From contig NZ_JACJRS010000057.1 of the NCBI RefSeq assembly GCF_014697375.1, forward strand, positions 1-34,297: DNA of 34,297 nucleotides. The letters are read 5' to 3'. Positions 17,203 to 26,357 of this stretch are shown here, one piece after another. Under the pieces are notes generated by a model, which saw nothing but the letters and a program-made list of their open reading frames with translations, was not told the DNA's origin and did no database searches. A program made the translations under genes and the position numbers. The stretch comes from Phormidium sp. FACHB-1136. GTDB taxonomy: Bacteria > Cyanobacteriota > Cyanobacteriia > Phormidesmidales > Phormidesmidaceae. Numbering within the stretch: the first letter of the stretch is position 1; every line of letters starts with the position of its first letter.

Positions 17203-20200
17203 TTAGTCGGGCAACATTTCGGAGGCGTGGACAGCGACGAGAACTGGCACTTGATAGAGGATGTAGGCCATTTCTGCAGAGCTCACACTCCCTGTCCAGG
17301 CCACCTGGCGATCTTCGGCGTGCTGCTGATGGTCTTGGGCCTCGGCGGTGGGGGGTGGGGGCATCAGGGTCAGAGCAGGGGGCGTACTCGGCTGCAAAAA
17401 GCTCCCGTCCGCAGTGCCAACATCCGCCCAGGACAGTTCGTTCCAATACTGCTTCACGCCCCCAGCTTCCCCGTCTTGGTCAACATCCAGCCCAAAGCGG
17501 GGCTCCCCAGGGCGCTCCTTAATCACAAAAAACCAGCCCGCATCGTTGGGATTGGACGCCGTTTCTCCCTTGGCCTCTTCTGCCGTTAGGTCAAAGCCGA
17601 AGAAGTAAATGTCGGGATCCACCTTGGCCTCATAGAGGGGGGTGCGGATTTTGTCGGGGGGGGGATTGGCTTCCTCGATGTCGCCCACAAAGGGAATGAG
17701 CCTCCGGGCTTGGGTTTTGTCAATCGCTCCCGTCCCCGTCCGCGCCCAATCTGCCTTCTGGGCGTAGATCACCGCTGTGGGGTATTTCTTCAGCAGTTCT
17801 CCGCGAATGGTGAGCACCAGTTCATCCTCGGTTGTCCCCGGCACCTCCCGGTGGTCGTGATCCCCCAGATTCGAGGACTGCGACCAGCGATGGATCGGGG
17901 GAATGTCCCGCAGTTTTTCCCGCAGGGCTTCCTTGTCCAGGTTTTCGCGATCAAGTACGCCGCTGACATCCCAGAACTGGCGAAAGTAGCTGCCCCGCTG
18001 GTCGGTGGGGTATTCTCGCCAGAGCAGTTCCCGCGCAAATTCATGGTTGAGCCCCACTAGGTAGGCTTCGATGAACCGCTGGTTGGTTTCTAGCAGAGAG
18101 ATGCTGTTTTGCTCGATGTATTGCAGGTTGGGCAAAAACAGCTCGTCAGACATCGCCACCAGGGGTTTGTACATGGGGTAGTCAAATTCGGGATAGGCCA
18201 TGGCCTCGTCGAAAATCTCGAAGAGGGCGTCCTTGATCCGGGGGGGGATAAAAATGGTGGCTAGGGTGGCCTTAGGGATGGTGACGGTGGGGTTGAGGGT
18301 CTGGAACGTCCCAGCAACGAGGGCGGGCAGATCCAGCGGACGGCGGGGTGGTTCCTGGGCAGCTTGGTGGCTGGCTTGGATGAGGCGGTAGGTGTCTTTC
18401 AGGGCAACCTTGAAGCGGGTGGCCTCGGCGCTGTCGGCGGTGCCCTGGCTGGGCTGGGCATCTTCTCCCGGCTGGGTGAGGACGAAATCTGGGCTTTGGG
18501 GCAGGGTATCCACCTGCTCCGGGGTGCGGTTTTCTTCCTGGAGGCTGTCGGCGGCAGCGGTTTGCCGTCCAATCCGCTCTAGGAACAGAAAGGCCGTGAT
18601 CGCGATCACGGCGATAATCAACCCCACCGCAGATCCTAGCAGCGTTGCCAACAGAGAAATCAGCAGCACAATCAGGAACCGTAACCAAGCCGGAATCCGC
18701 CGCACCCCATCGAGGATGAATCCCGGCACTTGGGGCAGCATGGCCTCCGCCAGTTGGCTGGGGGTGGGCAGGCTGGGGGGCGTAACTTTGGGAGGCGCGG
18801 GCCGCACTTCCCCGGCGTTAATGCGGGCAACCAACGCTTCTGGGGGACGATCCACCGGGAAATTCAGTTTTTGAATCAGGCGTGATCGGGATCGCATCAT
18901 CCGCCGCAGGGGAGCCGTCACCGCTACCCGAGGCACGATGCTGGTGGTGACCGCATGGAACCGCGTGGTGCCGTTGACCAACACCCGCTTATCCACCGGG
19001 GCCGTCAGAGTAAAGAAGCGATTGGGATTGCGATCCTTAAGGGGGCGCAGGTGGGCATCGTACCAAATCCAGGAAATTTCCTTGGCCATCTGCGCCCATT
19101 TGATCTGGCGATTGGCCTTGAGGATATCCCCCACTTGCTTCCAGGCGGCATCCATATAGGATTCCTGGTTTTGCTTTACCACATGAGTGCCCAAGCCCGC
19201 CGCCACCCGAAAGCGTGGATCTAGGTTCAGGTCATGTACCCAGTTGGTGTTTTGCGGGAGGAGATTCCCCGCTTCATCCCGCAGCAATCGCTGCATTTTG
19301 GCGTGCCAGCGTCCATACAAGGGCGGCGTGATCAACGGGTCGGGGTCGGTATCCGCTGAATCTGTGGTGTCGTCAATGCGAATCGGATCCGGCAAATGGG
19401 AGTCGCGATGAGCCGTTTCGGCTCCTAAACGGCTGTACTCCTCCGCCAAGTTAATGAAGGCCGCTAGCTGCTCCTGAAAGGGGTGGGGATAGTCCTGTGC
19501 CCAATTTTCGTATTTCAGCACTTCCTGCTGCTCGGTGTCATTCAAGGCGCTGAAGGGTACCTGCAACGCCCCCCCGATCTGCAACACGCCCCCCAGTTCA
19601 GGGTCGTCAATGCCGGGGAGGTTGCCATCGGGGAACTGTACGTCCATCGCCCGCCGTCCTACCCGGCTGTCCATCGGTCGGGGTTTGAGCAGGCGCACCA
19701 GGTACTCAAAATCTCCCACGGTGCTGGTGCGGAAATACCAGCGGTGGTAGATGGGGTAGTGGGTGGGCTCAGGGCGGACTACCGGGAATCCATCGGGATA
19801 GGCATCCCAGGCACCGTGAGTAGCGTAGGGGGCGCTGGCGGGATCTAGCCCGATCCCTGCTAGCCGCCCGGTTTCAAACACGGGCACGAGGAAGGCGTGA
19901 TAGGCGGTGTTTGGGGCGAGCTTGCGAGGGGAAATAATGCGGGAATAGGCGCGATCAGGATTGTGGGAGAGGGTCTGCCCCAATTTGGCCGTCACGGCAC
20001 CATTTTCGTTGGATTCGATCACCATATCGTCCACGGCCATGCCGTCCACCGTGTCGTTGGTGGTGTTCATCAGCCCTTCGTTGACGTGGACATGCGCCCA
20101 GGCCCAAAGATCTGCCGAGGGGGGAAAGACGTTAGCGTCTTCCACGATTACATAGGGCAGGGGGCGATTGCCCCCGCTCCGTCCCTCCTGAAATTCCCCC

Positions 20201-20595
20201 TCAGCGAGAACCACCAGCATGATCCAGGGGCGCAGGCGGTTGATGTTGCTGGCGTTGGGCTGGGCGGGGGTATAGAGCCAGGGAAAGGTTTCTTGATAAA
20301 AGTCGATGTAGGGCAGAAAGTTGGTTTCAAAATTGGTGATCCAGTTGCGGGGCTCCACCTTGAGGATGGCCTTGGTGTCGATGCCGACGATATCCCCAGG
20401 GCCATAGAGTTCCACATTTTTGGTGATGTCCTGTTCTAGGGCGGTGTTGCCCTCCAGGGGATCCCCCTTGAGTTTGAGGGAAACCATGATCGCGGCGCGT
20501 CCCCGCACATCAGTGTCCCCATCAACCGCCGTAATTCGGTTGGCGATGCCTTCTCGCAGCCAGGGGAGAAACGTATAGGTGCCCAGGGTCGTCAT
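17203..20595 (-). CDS. Uncharacterised large protein (1130 aa) with a central hydrophobic hairpin
   Basis: No family recognised. The N-terminal 330 residues begin MTTLGTYTFLPWLREGIA and contain RPWIMLVVLAEGEF, ADLWAWAHVHVNEG and a tyrosine/tryptophan-rich stretch (YPIYHRWYFRTSTVGDFE). Residues about 634-672 are strongly hydrophobic (WLRFLIVLLISLLATLLG, then VGLIIAVIAITAFLFL): enough for two transmembrane helices, the only such segment in the operon. The C-terminal half includes PLVAMSDELFLPNLQYIEQN and NHEFARELLWREYPTDQRG, then TRGELL/FVIKERPGEPRFGLD-like beta segments. The start is 9 bp after the 1133-aa gene; its GAGG ribosome site overlaps that gene's stop codon. The hairpin could anchor the product or its complex to a membrane, or insert under some conditions. 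Function unknown. Confidence 0.75.
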   Translation of the reverse strand: MTTLGTYTFLPWLREGIANRITAVDGDTDVRGRAAIMVSLKLKGDPLEGNTALEQDITKNVELYGPGDIVGIDTKAILKVEPRNWITNFETNFLPYIDFYQETFPWLYTPAQPNASNINRLRPWIMLVVLAEGEFQEGRSGGNRPLPYVIVEDANVFPPSADLWAWAHVHVNEGLMNTTNDTVDGMAVDDMVIESNENGAVTAKLGQTLSHNPDRAYSRIISPRKLAPNTAYHAFLVPVFETGRLAGIGLDPASAPYATHGAWDAYPDGFPVVRPEPTHYPIYHRWYFRTSTVGDFEYLVRLLKPRPMDSRVGRRAMDVQFPDGNLPGIDDPELGGVLQIGGALQVPFSALNDTEQQEVLKYENWAQDYPHPFQEQLAAFINLAEEYSRLGAETAHRDSHLPDPIRIDDTTDSADTDPDPLITPPLYGRWHAKMQRLLRDEAGNLLPQNTNWVHDLNLDPRFRVAAGLGTHVVKQNQESYMDAAWKQVGDILKANRQIKWAQMAKEISWIWYDAHLRPLKDRNPNRFFTLTAPVDKRVLVNGTTRFHAVTTSIVPRVAVTAPLRRMMRSRSRLIQKLNFPVDRPPEALVARINAGEVRPAPPKVTPPSLPTPSQLAEAMLPQVPGFILDGVRRIPAWLRFLIVLLISLLATLLGSAVGLIIAVIAITAFLFLERIGRQTAAADSLQEENRTPEQVDTLPQSPDFVLTQPGEDAQPSQGTADSAEATRFKVALKDTYRLIQASHQAAQEPPRRPLDLPALVAGTFQTLNPTVTIPKATLATIFIPPRIKDALFEIFDEAMAYPEFDYPMYKPLVAMSDELFLPNLQYIEQNSISLLETNQRFIEAYLVGLNHEFARELLWREYPTDQRGSYFRQFWDVSGVLDRENLDKEALREKLRDIPPIHRWSQSSNLGDHDHREVPGTTEDELVLTIRGELLKKYPTAVIYAQKADWARTGTGAIDKTQARRLIPFVGDIEEANPPPDKIRTPLYEAKVDPDIYFFGFDLTAEEAKGETASNPNDAGWFFVIKERPGEPRFGLDVDQDGEAGGVKQYWNELSWADVGTADGSFLQPSTPPALTLMPPPPTAEAQDHQQHAEDRQVAWTGSVSSAEMAYILYQVPVLVAVHASEMLPD
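18593..18612. repeat. 20-bp perfect palindrome inside the 1130-aa gene
   Basis: GCCGTGATCGCGATCACGGC reads identically on both strands. It encodes part of the hydrophobic hairpin (AVIAITA), so it may simply reflect codon choice around the GATC/CGATCG-rich words common in cyanobacteria. Confidence 0.6.
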
Positions 20596-20604
20596 CGGTT
20601 TGCC

Positions 20605-23600
20605 TCAATCATCGATATTCACCTCACTCGCTGAAATCACATGCAGCCTGCCCCGGCGGTTAGCATTCCGCGCCATCTCTGCCCGGAGGAATGCCTGCGC
20701 TTTAGCCTCGCTGGTAAAAATCGCCTGCTGGCTGAGGGCACGGTTATCCACCGTGGAGGCCACCACAAACTGCTCAGGGCTAACCACTACCTTGTCGGTA
20801 AAGGGTTGGAACTGCTGTTGATAATGCTGAGACAGCACCGATTTTGTCACAGCGCTGCCGTTGAGGAAGTGGGTAAACAGGCGACCGACAAAGCCAAAGA
20901 AGGTAATGAAGGCAACCTGGAAGTCGCGATCAATCATGTGCGTTTCGTAGCGAATGTTGCGCTTCACCGCCTTACCCGTGGCGATCCCCTGATTCGCCAC
21001 CGCCATCTCCACCCCAGCATCCTCAGGTTGGAAGGGGGCTTGGGAGAGCTTGTCGGCATCTTTAAAGTCCTGATACTGGGCAATCGCAAATTGCTCAGCG
21101 CGATCAGCCACCTTTTGCAAATCCCCCGTCACCTCCAGGTAGAACCGCTTGCCATCACTGGGCTTCTGGTTCCCTACCTTATCCAACGGCAGATCCAACG
21201 GCACCGCCCGCTGGGTGACGATCAGGGTGCCGATAGGGTGCAGCACCAGTTCCTCGCGGCCCTCCTCCAGCTTCCGCAAAGACACCAACAGACTGACCGA
21301 CGCCGGAAGCTGCGCCTTCCAGTTCGAGATCTTCTCAAACTCCCCAGCCAGCAGTGGCAAAACCGTGATCGGAGGCAGGGTCGTCTCTTTCTTCTCACCC
21401 CAAGTAAAGTCAAAGTTGGCCTTGATGGTGAAAAAAAGCAGCTTGAGCTTGCCATAGCCTTTTGCTCGCCAAGGGGTCGGCCCCTCCAAGGAGAACTGGA
21501 GGGCAATGCTAAACAGCCCAATACCAAAGACCTTGAGAGAGACCCCACAGGAAATCTCAATGATGAAAAAGAACGGATTGAACTGAAACAGGGCATCAAA
21601 GGCTAGGTGTCCTTCGATATTGAAGGCACTAAAGCCGAAACACAGCTCTGCCCGAACGCCCAACTGCACCGTGTTCGACGTGACGGCAACGTAACCCATC
21701 ACCCGAATCCGTCCCCAGGATTCGTTCAGGATGTTGAGCGACACCCGTTTGGGACTGGGGAAGGGCAGGGGCGGCGGCGTGAACTGGGGATGGAAGCCCC
21801 CCAGGCTAACTACGAAGTTGCTGTCATCCCCCCAGGCCACGAGTACACCCATCTCCCCTTCCAGGGTGATGAACAGCACCCGCGACTCAAAAATGCTGGC
21901 AAAGAAATACGCCCGCTGTTTGTCAAACTCAATGGCTCCGATGAAGGCCACCTGCAATACCAACAGCGGTGCTTTTTCATCCGGCAGCACTACCCGGAGC
22001 ACCCCCAAAATGGCAATATTCCCCGGCGGAATTTGAATAATAATTCCCAGGGAAAGAGTAATCAGCGCTGGGGTGCCCCAGCCCAGCTTCGCCATTGGCC
22101 CAATCACGAAAATACCGTTCTCCGGCGGGAAAAAACGACGCAGGTCGCTGATAATCCGGGGGGCATTCGCCACCACGTCCTGGGGGAAGAGCACGTTAGC
22201 GGCGGATCCGGTGCGGATGCCCTCCGTCAGCGCCTCCAGCTTCATGGTGCGGTTCAGCCCCAGCAGTCCGCCAACGCCCAGCAGCACAAAGCCAAAGCCC
22301 AGTTGGAAACCCGTGCCAAACTCAGCGGTGATGATGATCAGCAGGGAGAAGCCCTTAGAGCCATCGGGCATTTTGGTGGTAATCAGGCCGATGGCTTTGA
22401 GGGTCAAAAAGCCGCTAAAGACCAGTTCCAGTGCCCCGGCATATTCTTCGCGTTCAAAGTCGAAGTAGAGGTAGCCGCCGCCCTTAACAACGCCCGCATC
22501 CACCGCCAGCCCCACCCCATTGGGGGGCTTGAAGCCAATCTCCAAATCAACGACCCCCAAGTTTCCATCCTGGTTTTCGGGGAATTTCAGATCGGCCTTC
22601 ACCCCGATTTGCTCGACCGCTGCTTGTAGGGGGCCGAGGTTGGCATCAATATTGGCGCTCAGGCTAATGGGAATAGTGCTGGCATCAATACCGATGCCGA
22701 GGGTAAGCGCTTTGATATTGATGATGCCCAGCTCAATATGAGCAGGAAGTTGAATGAGTAAGGTGCTGCTGCCATAGAAGAAAAGACCTTCCCCCCCCGA
22801 AAATCCAAAGCCCAGATCAAAGTTGGATTCCAACTGAATGCTCGACAGAATGCTGGTTAAAAAGCCATCCCCTTGACTAAAATCAATCAGCAGTTTGCCG
22901 CCTTTGATTTCTCCCCCCAGGATGAAATCCCCTGAAGCGCGACTCGTGACCGTATCCCAAGCAAAGCCTACCCCCGCTCTGATCGAGAGTTGTCGCGCTT
23001 CTAATCGGCTGCCACCGGGCTGCCCCAAAATCAGGTAAGGCTCTCCATCCCTAGCCCCAGCAATCCACTCTAAAAAGGCTTCTCCCTTAAGTTCTCCCGC
23101 AGGGGGAAGAAACGTGATTTTGCCATCGGGCTGAATGAGGGTGCGGACGCCGGAGCCCAAGTCTGTGTTGAGGACGAAACGAATCGTCCAATCCTCTAGG
23201 CTGTAGCCATCGCTGTCTACGGAAACCTTGTCCAAAAGGAGAAATTCTAGTCCTTTCGGTGAAAGGTCGGTTCTAGGGGTGGCTTCTAAATAAATTAAAT
23301 CTAAGACAGGCGGCGTTGTGGTCTGATCAAAAATGGCGGGAACGCTGCTGCTGTTCAATAATCTTTCGAGGGTTTGCAACAGGCGAATGCCATCAAAGGC
23401 AGGGTCACCCCAAGCATAGAGATCTTGAAAGTGGGTTCCCGGCTGAGTGATGAAGCGGCTAAGCTGATTCAGCTTGATTTGGCATGTGGTGTAGGTAAAG
23501 TCGCCAGATATATTTTCCTGGCGGGTGATCACGTCAATAAATTCAAAAATCTCGACAATTCCTGGCGTCGCTTCCAGGTTTTTGACAACCAGATAATCAA

Positions 23601-24006
23601 AAATATTTTTGGGCAGTTCTTCTGCAAATGCATTCAGATCAGCCACTGAAATTCCTGAGAGGCTGCCACCTAAGCTTCTTAACTCGTCAGCGATAGTTTG
23701 GAAACTCTCCACCAGGGATTGAATCGTGCCAAATAAGTCAATCCCAATCTGTGTAATTTCGGACAGTTCTTCTGCTTCAATGGCTTGAATGAGCTGAACA
23801 ACCTGTTCAGGGAGCAGCGTCACTTTAGCAATCGACCCTTCGAGGGCGTTCATAAAGGCCGTTCGCGTTTCTAGCTCTGGCGGGAATTCCATCCCCAGTT
23901 CCGCCAAGAAAACCCGTATCCGTCCTGGATTCAGTTCCTCTTGTAGGGGAGCAAAGAGCCTTGCCAGCCCAATCGCGATCGCCTCTAAGGTTCCTTGGGT
24001 GGTCAT
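20605..24006 (-). CDS. Large beta-rich protein (1133 aa), DUF6603-like
   Basis: Starts 2 bp after the protease gene and ends 9 bp before the 1130-aa gene. Residues 1-200 are helical (LARLFAPLQEELNPG and others). From about 270 to 930 the protein is a long run of alternating hydrophobic beta strands rich in glycine and phenylalanine (FNLGFGFSGGEGLFF-like, LGFGFVLLGVGGLLGLNR, LGWGTPALITLSLGIII, VTSNTVQLGVRAELCFGFSAFN, FQFNPFFFIIEIS). This pattern, including NVLFPQDVVANAPRIISDL and SLEGPTPWRAKG, resembles the DUF6603-type proteins of bacteria and fungi as I remember them; that needs a profile search. The last 200 residues are more polar. There is no signal peptide. The strands look like a repetitive beta-helix or beta-barrel-like surface. 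The 5' third is visibly more AT-rich than the 3' part. Confidence 0.7.
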   Translation of the reverse strand: MTTQGTLEAIAIGLARLFAPLQEELNPGRIRVFLAELGMEFPPELETRTAFMNALEGSIAKVTLLPEQVVQLIQAIEAEELSEITQIGIDLFGTIQSLVESFQTIADELRSLGGSLSGISVADLNAFAEELPKNIFDYLVVKNLEATPGIVEIFEFIDVITRQENISGDFTYTTCQIKLNQLSRFITQPGTHFQDLYAWGDPAFDGIRLLQTLERLLNSSSVPAIFDQTTTPPVLDLIYLEATPRTDLSPKGLEFLLLDKVSVDSDGYSLEDWTIRFVLNTDLGSGVRTLIQPDGKITFLPPAGELKGEAFLEWIAGARDGEPYLILGQPGGSRLEARQLSIRAGVGFAWDTVTSRASGDFILGGEIKGGKLLIDFSQGDGFLTSILSSIQLESNFDLGFGFSGGEGLFFYGSSTLLIQLPAHIELGIINIKALTLGIGIDASTIPISLSANIDANLGPLQAAVEQIGVKADLKFPENQDGNLGVVDLEIGFKPPNGVGLAVDAGVVKGGGYLYFDFEREEYAGALELVFSGFLTLKAIGLITTKMPDGSKGFSLLIIITAEFGTGFQLGFGFVLLGVGGLLGLNRTMKLEALTEGIRTGSAANVLFPQDVVANAPRIISDLRRFFPPENGIFVIGPMAKLGWGTPALITLSLGIIIQIPPGNIAILGVLRVVLPDEKAPLLVLQVAFIGAIEFDKQRAYFFASIFESRVLFITLEGEMGVLVAWGDDSNFVVSLGGFHPQFTPPPLPFPSPKRVSLNILNESWGRIRVMGYVAVTSNTVQLGVRAELCFGFSAFNIEGHLAFDALFQFNPFFFIIEISCGVSLKVFGIGLFSIALQFSLEGPTPWRAKGYGKLKLLFFTIKANFDFTWGEKKETTLPPITVLPLLAGEFEKISNWKAQLPASVSLLVSLRKLEEGREELVLHPIGTLIVTQRAVPLDLPLDKVGNQKPSDGKRFYLEVTGDLQKVADRAEQFAIAQYQDFKDADKLSQAPFQPEDAGVEMAVANQGIATGKAVKRNIRYETHMIDRDFQVAFITFFGFVGRLFTHFLNGSAVTKSVLSQHYQQQFQPFTDKVVVSPEQFVVASTVDNRALSQQAIFTSEAKAQAFLRAEMARNANRRGRLHVISASEVNIDD

Positions 24007-24008
24007 GA

Positions 24009-25472
24009 TCAGTTGGCCAGTAGGGAGGGCTGCTGAATTCTCGTTTCGTCATCAAATTGCTCAATGCTTTTTAAGAAATCCTCAGCAGTATGGCAATCCC
24101 TGCTGATTTGAATAACTTCTAGGGCATATTTTTGAAGATCTTTCCGCAAAGCTTCACTACCATGCTCTTCTAAAACCGAGGCCATGCTCATCAATAGGTT
24201 CTGAAGCGAGACTCGGTTAATCTCAGGGGGAATAACATAGTCTGGATTTTTTATGCTGCGGTTCAGCGCCGCAACAAAGGCTGGCCCCTGTTTACGCTGC
24301 CAGGTGACCATAACGGGGCGATGCTTATTCACCAGCTTCAAGACTTCTTCTTGGTGTCTCTCAATAATCTTTTTAATATGCTTTCCAGTTTGGTTTGCCT
24401 CTAAATACCCCTCGATATACTCAATCCAGGCATCGTTCAATTCACTATCATCATTACCAATTGGAAGTTCAGGTGAAAGATTTGAGATGGGAACTCTATT
24501 AGGGGCTGAGCTGGTGGTATTAATTGTGATTCCCAGACTTGCCTGAACACGAATAATATCATTGGCAAAACCTTGGGAATAATCCTCACTAACAGAGTAA
24601 AGTAGGGCTACAACCTCATTGTCGTTATTTACAATGGCTGATCCTGAATCGCCATGATAGGCAAATACATTGACACCGCTTCGATAGTTGGTGCAGCCTC
24701 CGGGATCGTTGGCAGGTCCTCCACTGGGTCTAGGATTAATAGTAATTTCTTTGGTTGATGGATCAATATAGGTGATTTCTCCAGAGGTTAATCCTGTTGT
24801 AGCCCCCCTTTTTCTAACACGCTCTCCATTAATAGGAATTGTTACACCGTTGCCTTCAATATTCATAATTTCTAAGATGTTATTTTCAATTGCGATATCG
24901 TCTTTAACTTTAGCGATCGCACAGTCTAAAGACAAATCCTTATCAAGGTTGACGGCAATCACATTCGTTCGGCAGCAACAGCAGCAGCCTACCCACGGCT
25001 GACCAATTTCATCGCCATCCTGTCCTGAATCTCCATACAACACATGATGATTACTCAGAATTACCCAGCTATTATCAGAATCCAACTTAGCAAGACATCC
25101 TAAGGTGCCAGATCTAGGGTGACCAGAACCATTTCTAATATTATTAATCCTAATCCCACCTTTGATAGGTCGATAGTTCCCCAAGTCTACGGTACAAGAG
25201 GCTAAGAGAATCTTCTTCTTCCGAAAAATAATATCAGTCTTGACCCCTTCAATTTCTTTGGGAATAACTTGATTAGGCTCTAGATCAGCTTCACTTTTCT
25301 TTTCGCTGACAATTATTTTGATACATCCCTCTTCCGTTAGTTGACCATCAGTTTCTTTAATACCAATACCAATACTTACAACATTTGGATAGCCTGCCAA
25401 CGGATCTTTCACGCTTTCATAGACTTCAAGAAGTCGCTCTTGCTGTCTAATAAGTTCTTCACGACTTTTCAT
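24009..25472 (-). CDS. Trypsin-like serine protease (487 aa), first gene of the giant-protein operon
   Basis: The start at 25472 is preceded by AAGGA about 11 nt upstream. Residues 1-110 form an N-terminal domain (EELIRQQERLLEVYE helix, then NVVSIGIGIKETDG). The protease domain follows: LGCLAKLDSDNSWVILSNHHVL with His143, SLDCAIAKV with Asp183 and AYHGDSGSAI with Ser276, a complete chymotrypsin-fold triad in the right order. A run of five cysteines (163-167, in PWVGCCCCCRTN) sits between His and Asp. The C-terminal 170 residues are helical, without a known domain. No signal peptide, so it probably acts in the cytoplasm. The gene is more AT-rich than the rest of the operon. As the first gene of a tightly packed five-gene unit it may process or activate the giant proteins; this is inference. 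Confidence 0.82.
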   Translation of the reverse strand: MKSREELIRQQERLLEVYESVKDPLAGYPNVVSIGIGIKETDGQLTEEGCIKIIVSEKKSEADLEPNQVIPKEIEGVKTDIIFRKKKILLASCTVDLGNYRPIKGGIRINNIRNGSGHPRSGTLGCLAKLDSDNSWVILSNHHVLYGDSGQDGDEIGQPWVGCCCCCRTNVIAVNLDKDLSLDCAIAKVKDDIAIENNILEIMNIEGNGVTIPINGERVRKRGATTGLTSGEITYIDPSTKEITINPRPSGGPANDPGGCTNYRSGVNVFAYHGDSGSAIVNNDNEVVALLYSVSEDYSQGFANDIIRVQASLGITINTTSSAPNRVPISNLSPELPIGNDDSELNDAWIEYIEGYLEANQTGKHIKKIIERHQEEVLKLVNKHRPVMVTWQRKQGPAFVAALNRSIKNPDYVIPPEINRVSLQNLLMSMASVLEEHGSEALRKDLQKYALEVIQISRDCHTAEDFLKSIEQFDDETRIQQPSLLAN

Positions 25473-26133
25473 AACTATTTGCGTCCTTATTGAAGACGTA
25501 ATAACTGCAAAAATGACCCGCGTTTAACGAATCTAATATTGCATAAAAAGTGAACAAAGGCTCGAAAATCCTGTTCTTGAAGACTTTCTCTAATTGGTTA
25601 AATTGCCGCTATTTTGCCCAAGCCTTGAGTTTGCGAGAGCTTCCGAAAAATTTTATGCTCAGGGAACCCTAGTCTCTAATAATTTTCTGTTATAGCGGCA
25701 GATACGTTAGTTAGGACATTAAATTGATTCGACTTGTGGATATGGGCATGACGACTTGGCCTTGTCCTAAGGTCACTGGCGATGACTATAGAGCATTTAC
25801 AGAAAAATAGTTTGATGGATGCAAGGCGCTCTTAGCGAAACCTTTTAGAAACAGCCTTCTGCTAGCGGAGTTCTTACAGACTCGCTATCACAGCAATCAG
25901 GAATGTTGTTAGAGAACACCGACGAGCACATTATAGTCAGGCATTCCAACGATCCGCCACAATATCCTGAATCGTTAGTTAATTTCTTAACAAATTAGTT
26001 AATTTCTTAACAAAAATGACTCTGATTTATTCTCTGACGCTTGGAAATAAGTCCTTAGTCCATATCAGTAGGTGATGTTTAATTTATGACTAGCTTCAGT
26101 CATTGACCTAGGAGGCTAGTTGACTGACAAAAC
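25473..26133. other. AT-rich intergenic region upstream of the protease operon
   Basis: About 660 bp with no recognisable gene. The promoter of the operon must lie in the proximal part (25473-25650), but no convincing -35/-10 pair was found. The distal part carries the tandem palindromic repeat at 25975-26014 and then the 3' flank of a decayed IS. Base composition is clearly lower in GC than the flanking genes, consistent with acquired DNA. Confidence 0.5.
25975..26014. repeat. Two adjacent 20-bp direct repeats, each with an internal palindrome
   Basis: TTAGTTAATTTCTTAACAAA occurs at 25975-25994 and again, without a gap, at 25995-26014. Each copy contains GTTAA-TTTC-TTAAC, a dyad typical of operator half-sites. 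It lies about 500 bp upstream of the protease operon and 120 bp from the IS4-like remnant. It could be an operator pair or a slippage/target duplication relic. Confidence 0.7.
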
Positions 26134-26340
26134 TTAGTTGGCGACATAGCCGTACGTGTGTATTTTGAATTCGATGTGATAGGTGCGTTGGTCATCCTGT
26201 TTTCGAGATGCCATGGCGGGTTCAGGGTCGCGGTTGTGGGTAGGCGGATGAGGGGCCAGTCTTGGGTTAAGGCGGTTTTTAGCCAATCCCAGCCCATGCG
26301 GAAGTAGCTGTTGCCGCGAAACCAATGGGGGAAAACCCAG
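26134..26340 (-). pseudogene. IS4-like transposase, C-terminal remnant with frameshift
   Basis: On the minus strand one frame reads RRWVFPHWFRGNSYFRMGWDW and continues to ALTQDWPLIRLP; then the coding sense jumps to another frame reading HNRDPEPAMASRKQ and ending YHIEFKIHTYGYVAN-stop at 26134. Both pieces together look like the C-terminal end of cyanobacterial IS4-like transposases, with the motif DPEPAMASRKQ. The remnant lacks the catalytic DDE region and is frameshifted, so it is not functional. It abuts the IS5-like remnant on the opposite strand. Confidence 0.55.
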
Positions 26341-26357
26341 CGGCGTTTGCCCGCCGT

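Noticed and set aside
24253..24546. A plus-strand frame of about 97 codons inside the protease gene
   Set aside because: Antisense shadow in an AT-richer gene; the serine protease on the minus strand has a complete catalytic triad.
9480..25472. Interpretation of the operon as a prophage or phage-tail locus because of its very large genes
   Set aside because: No tail-sheath, tube, baseplate, tape-measure, terminase or portal features were seen, and the large proteins have none of the repeat patterns of tape-measure proteins.
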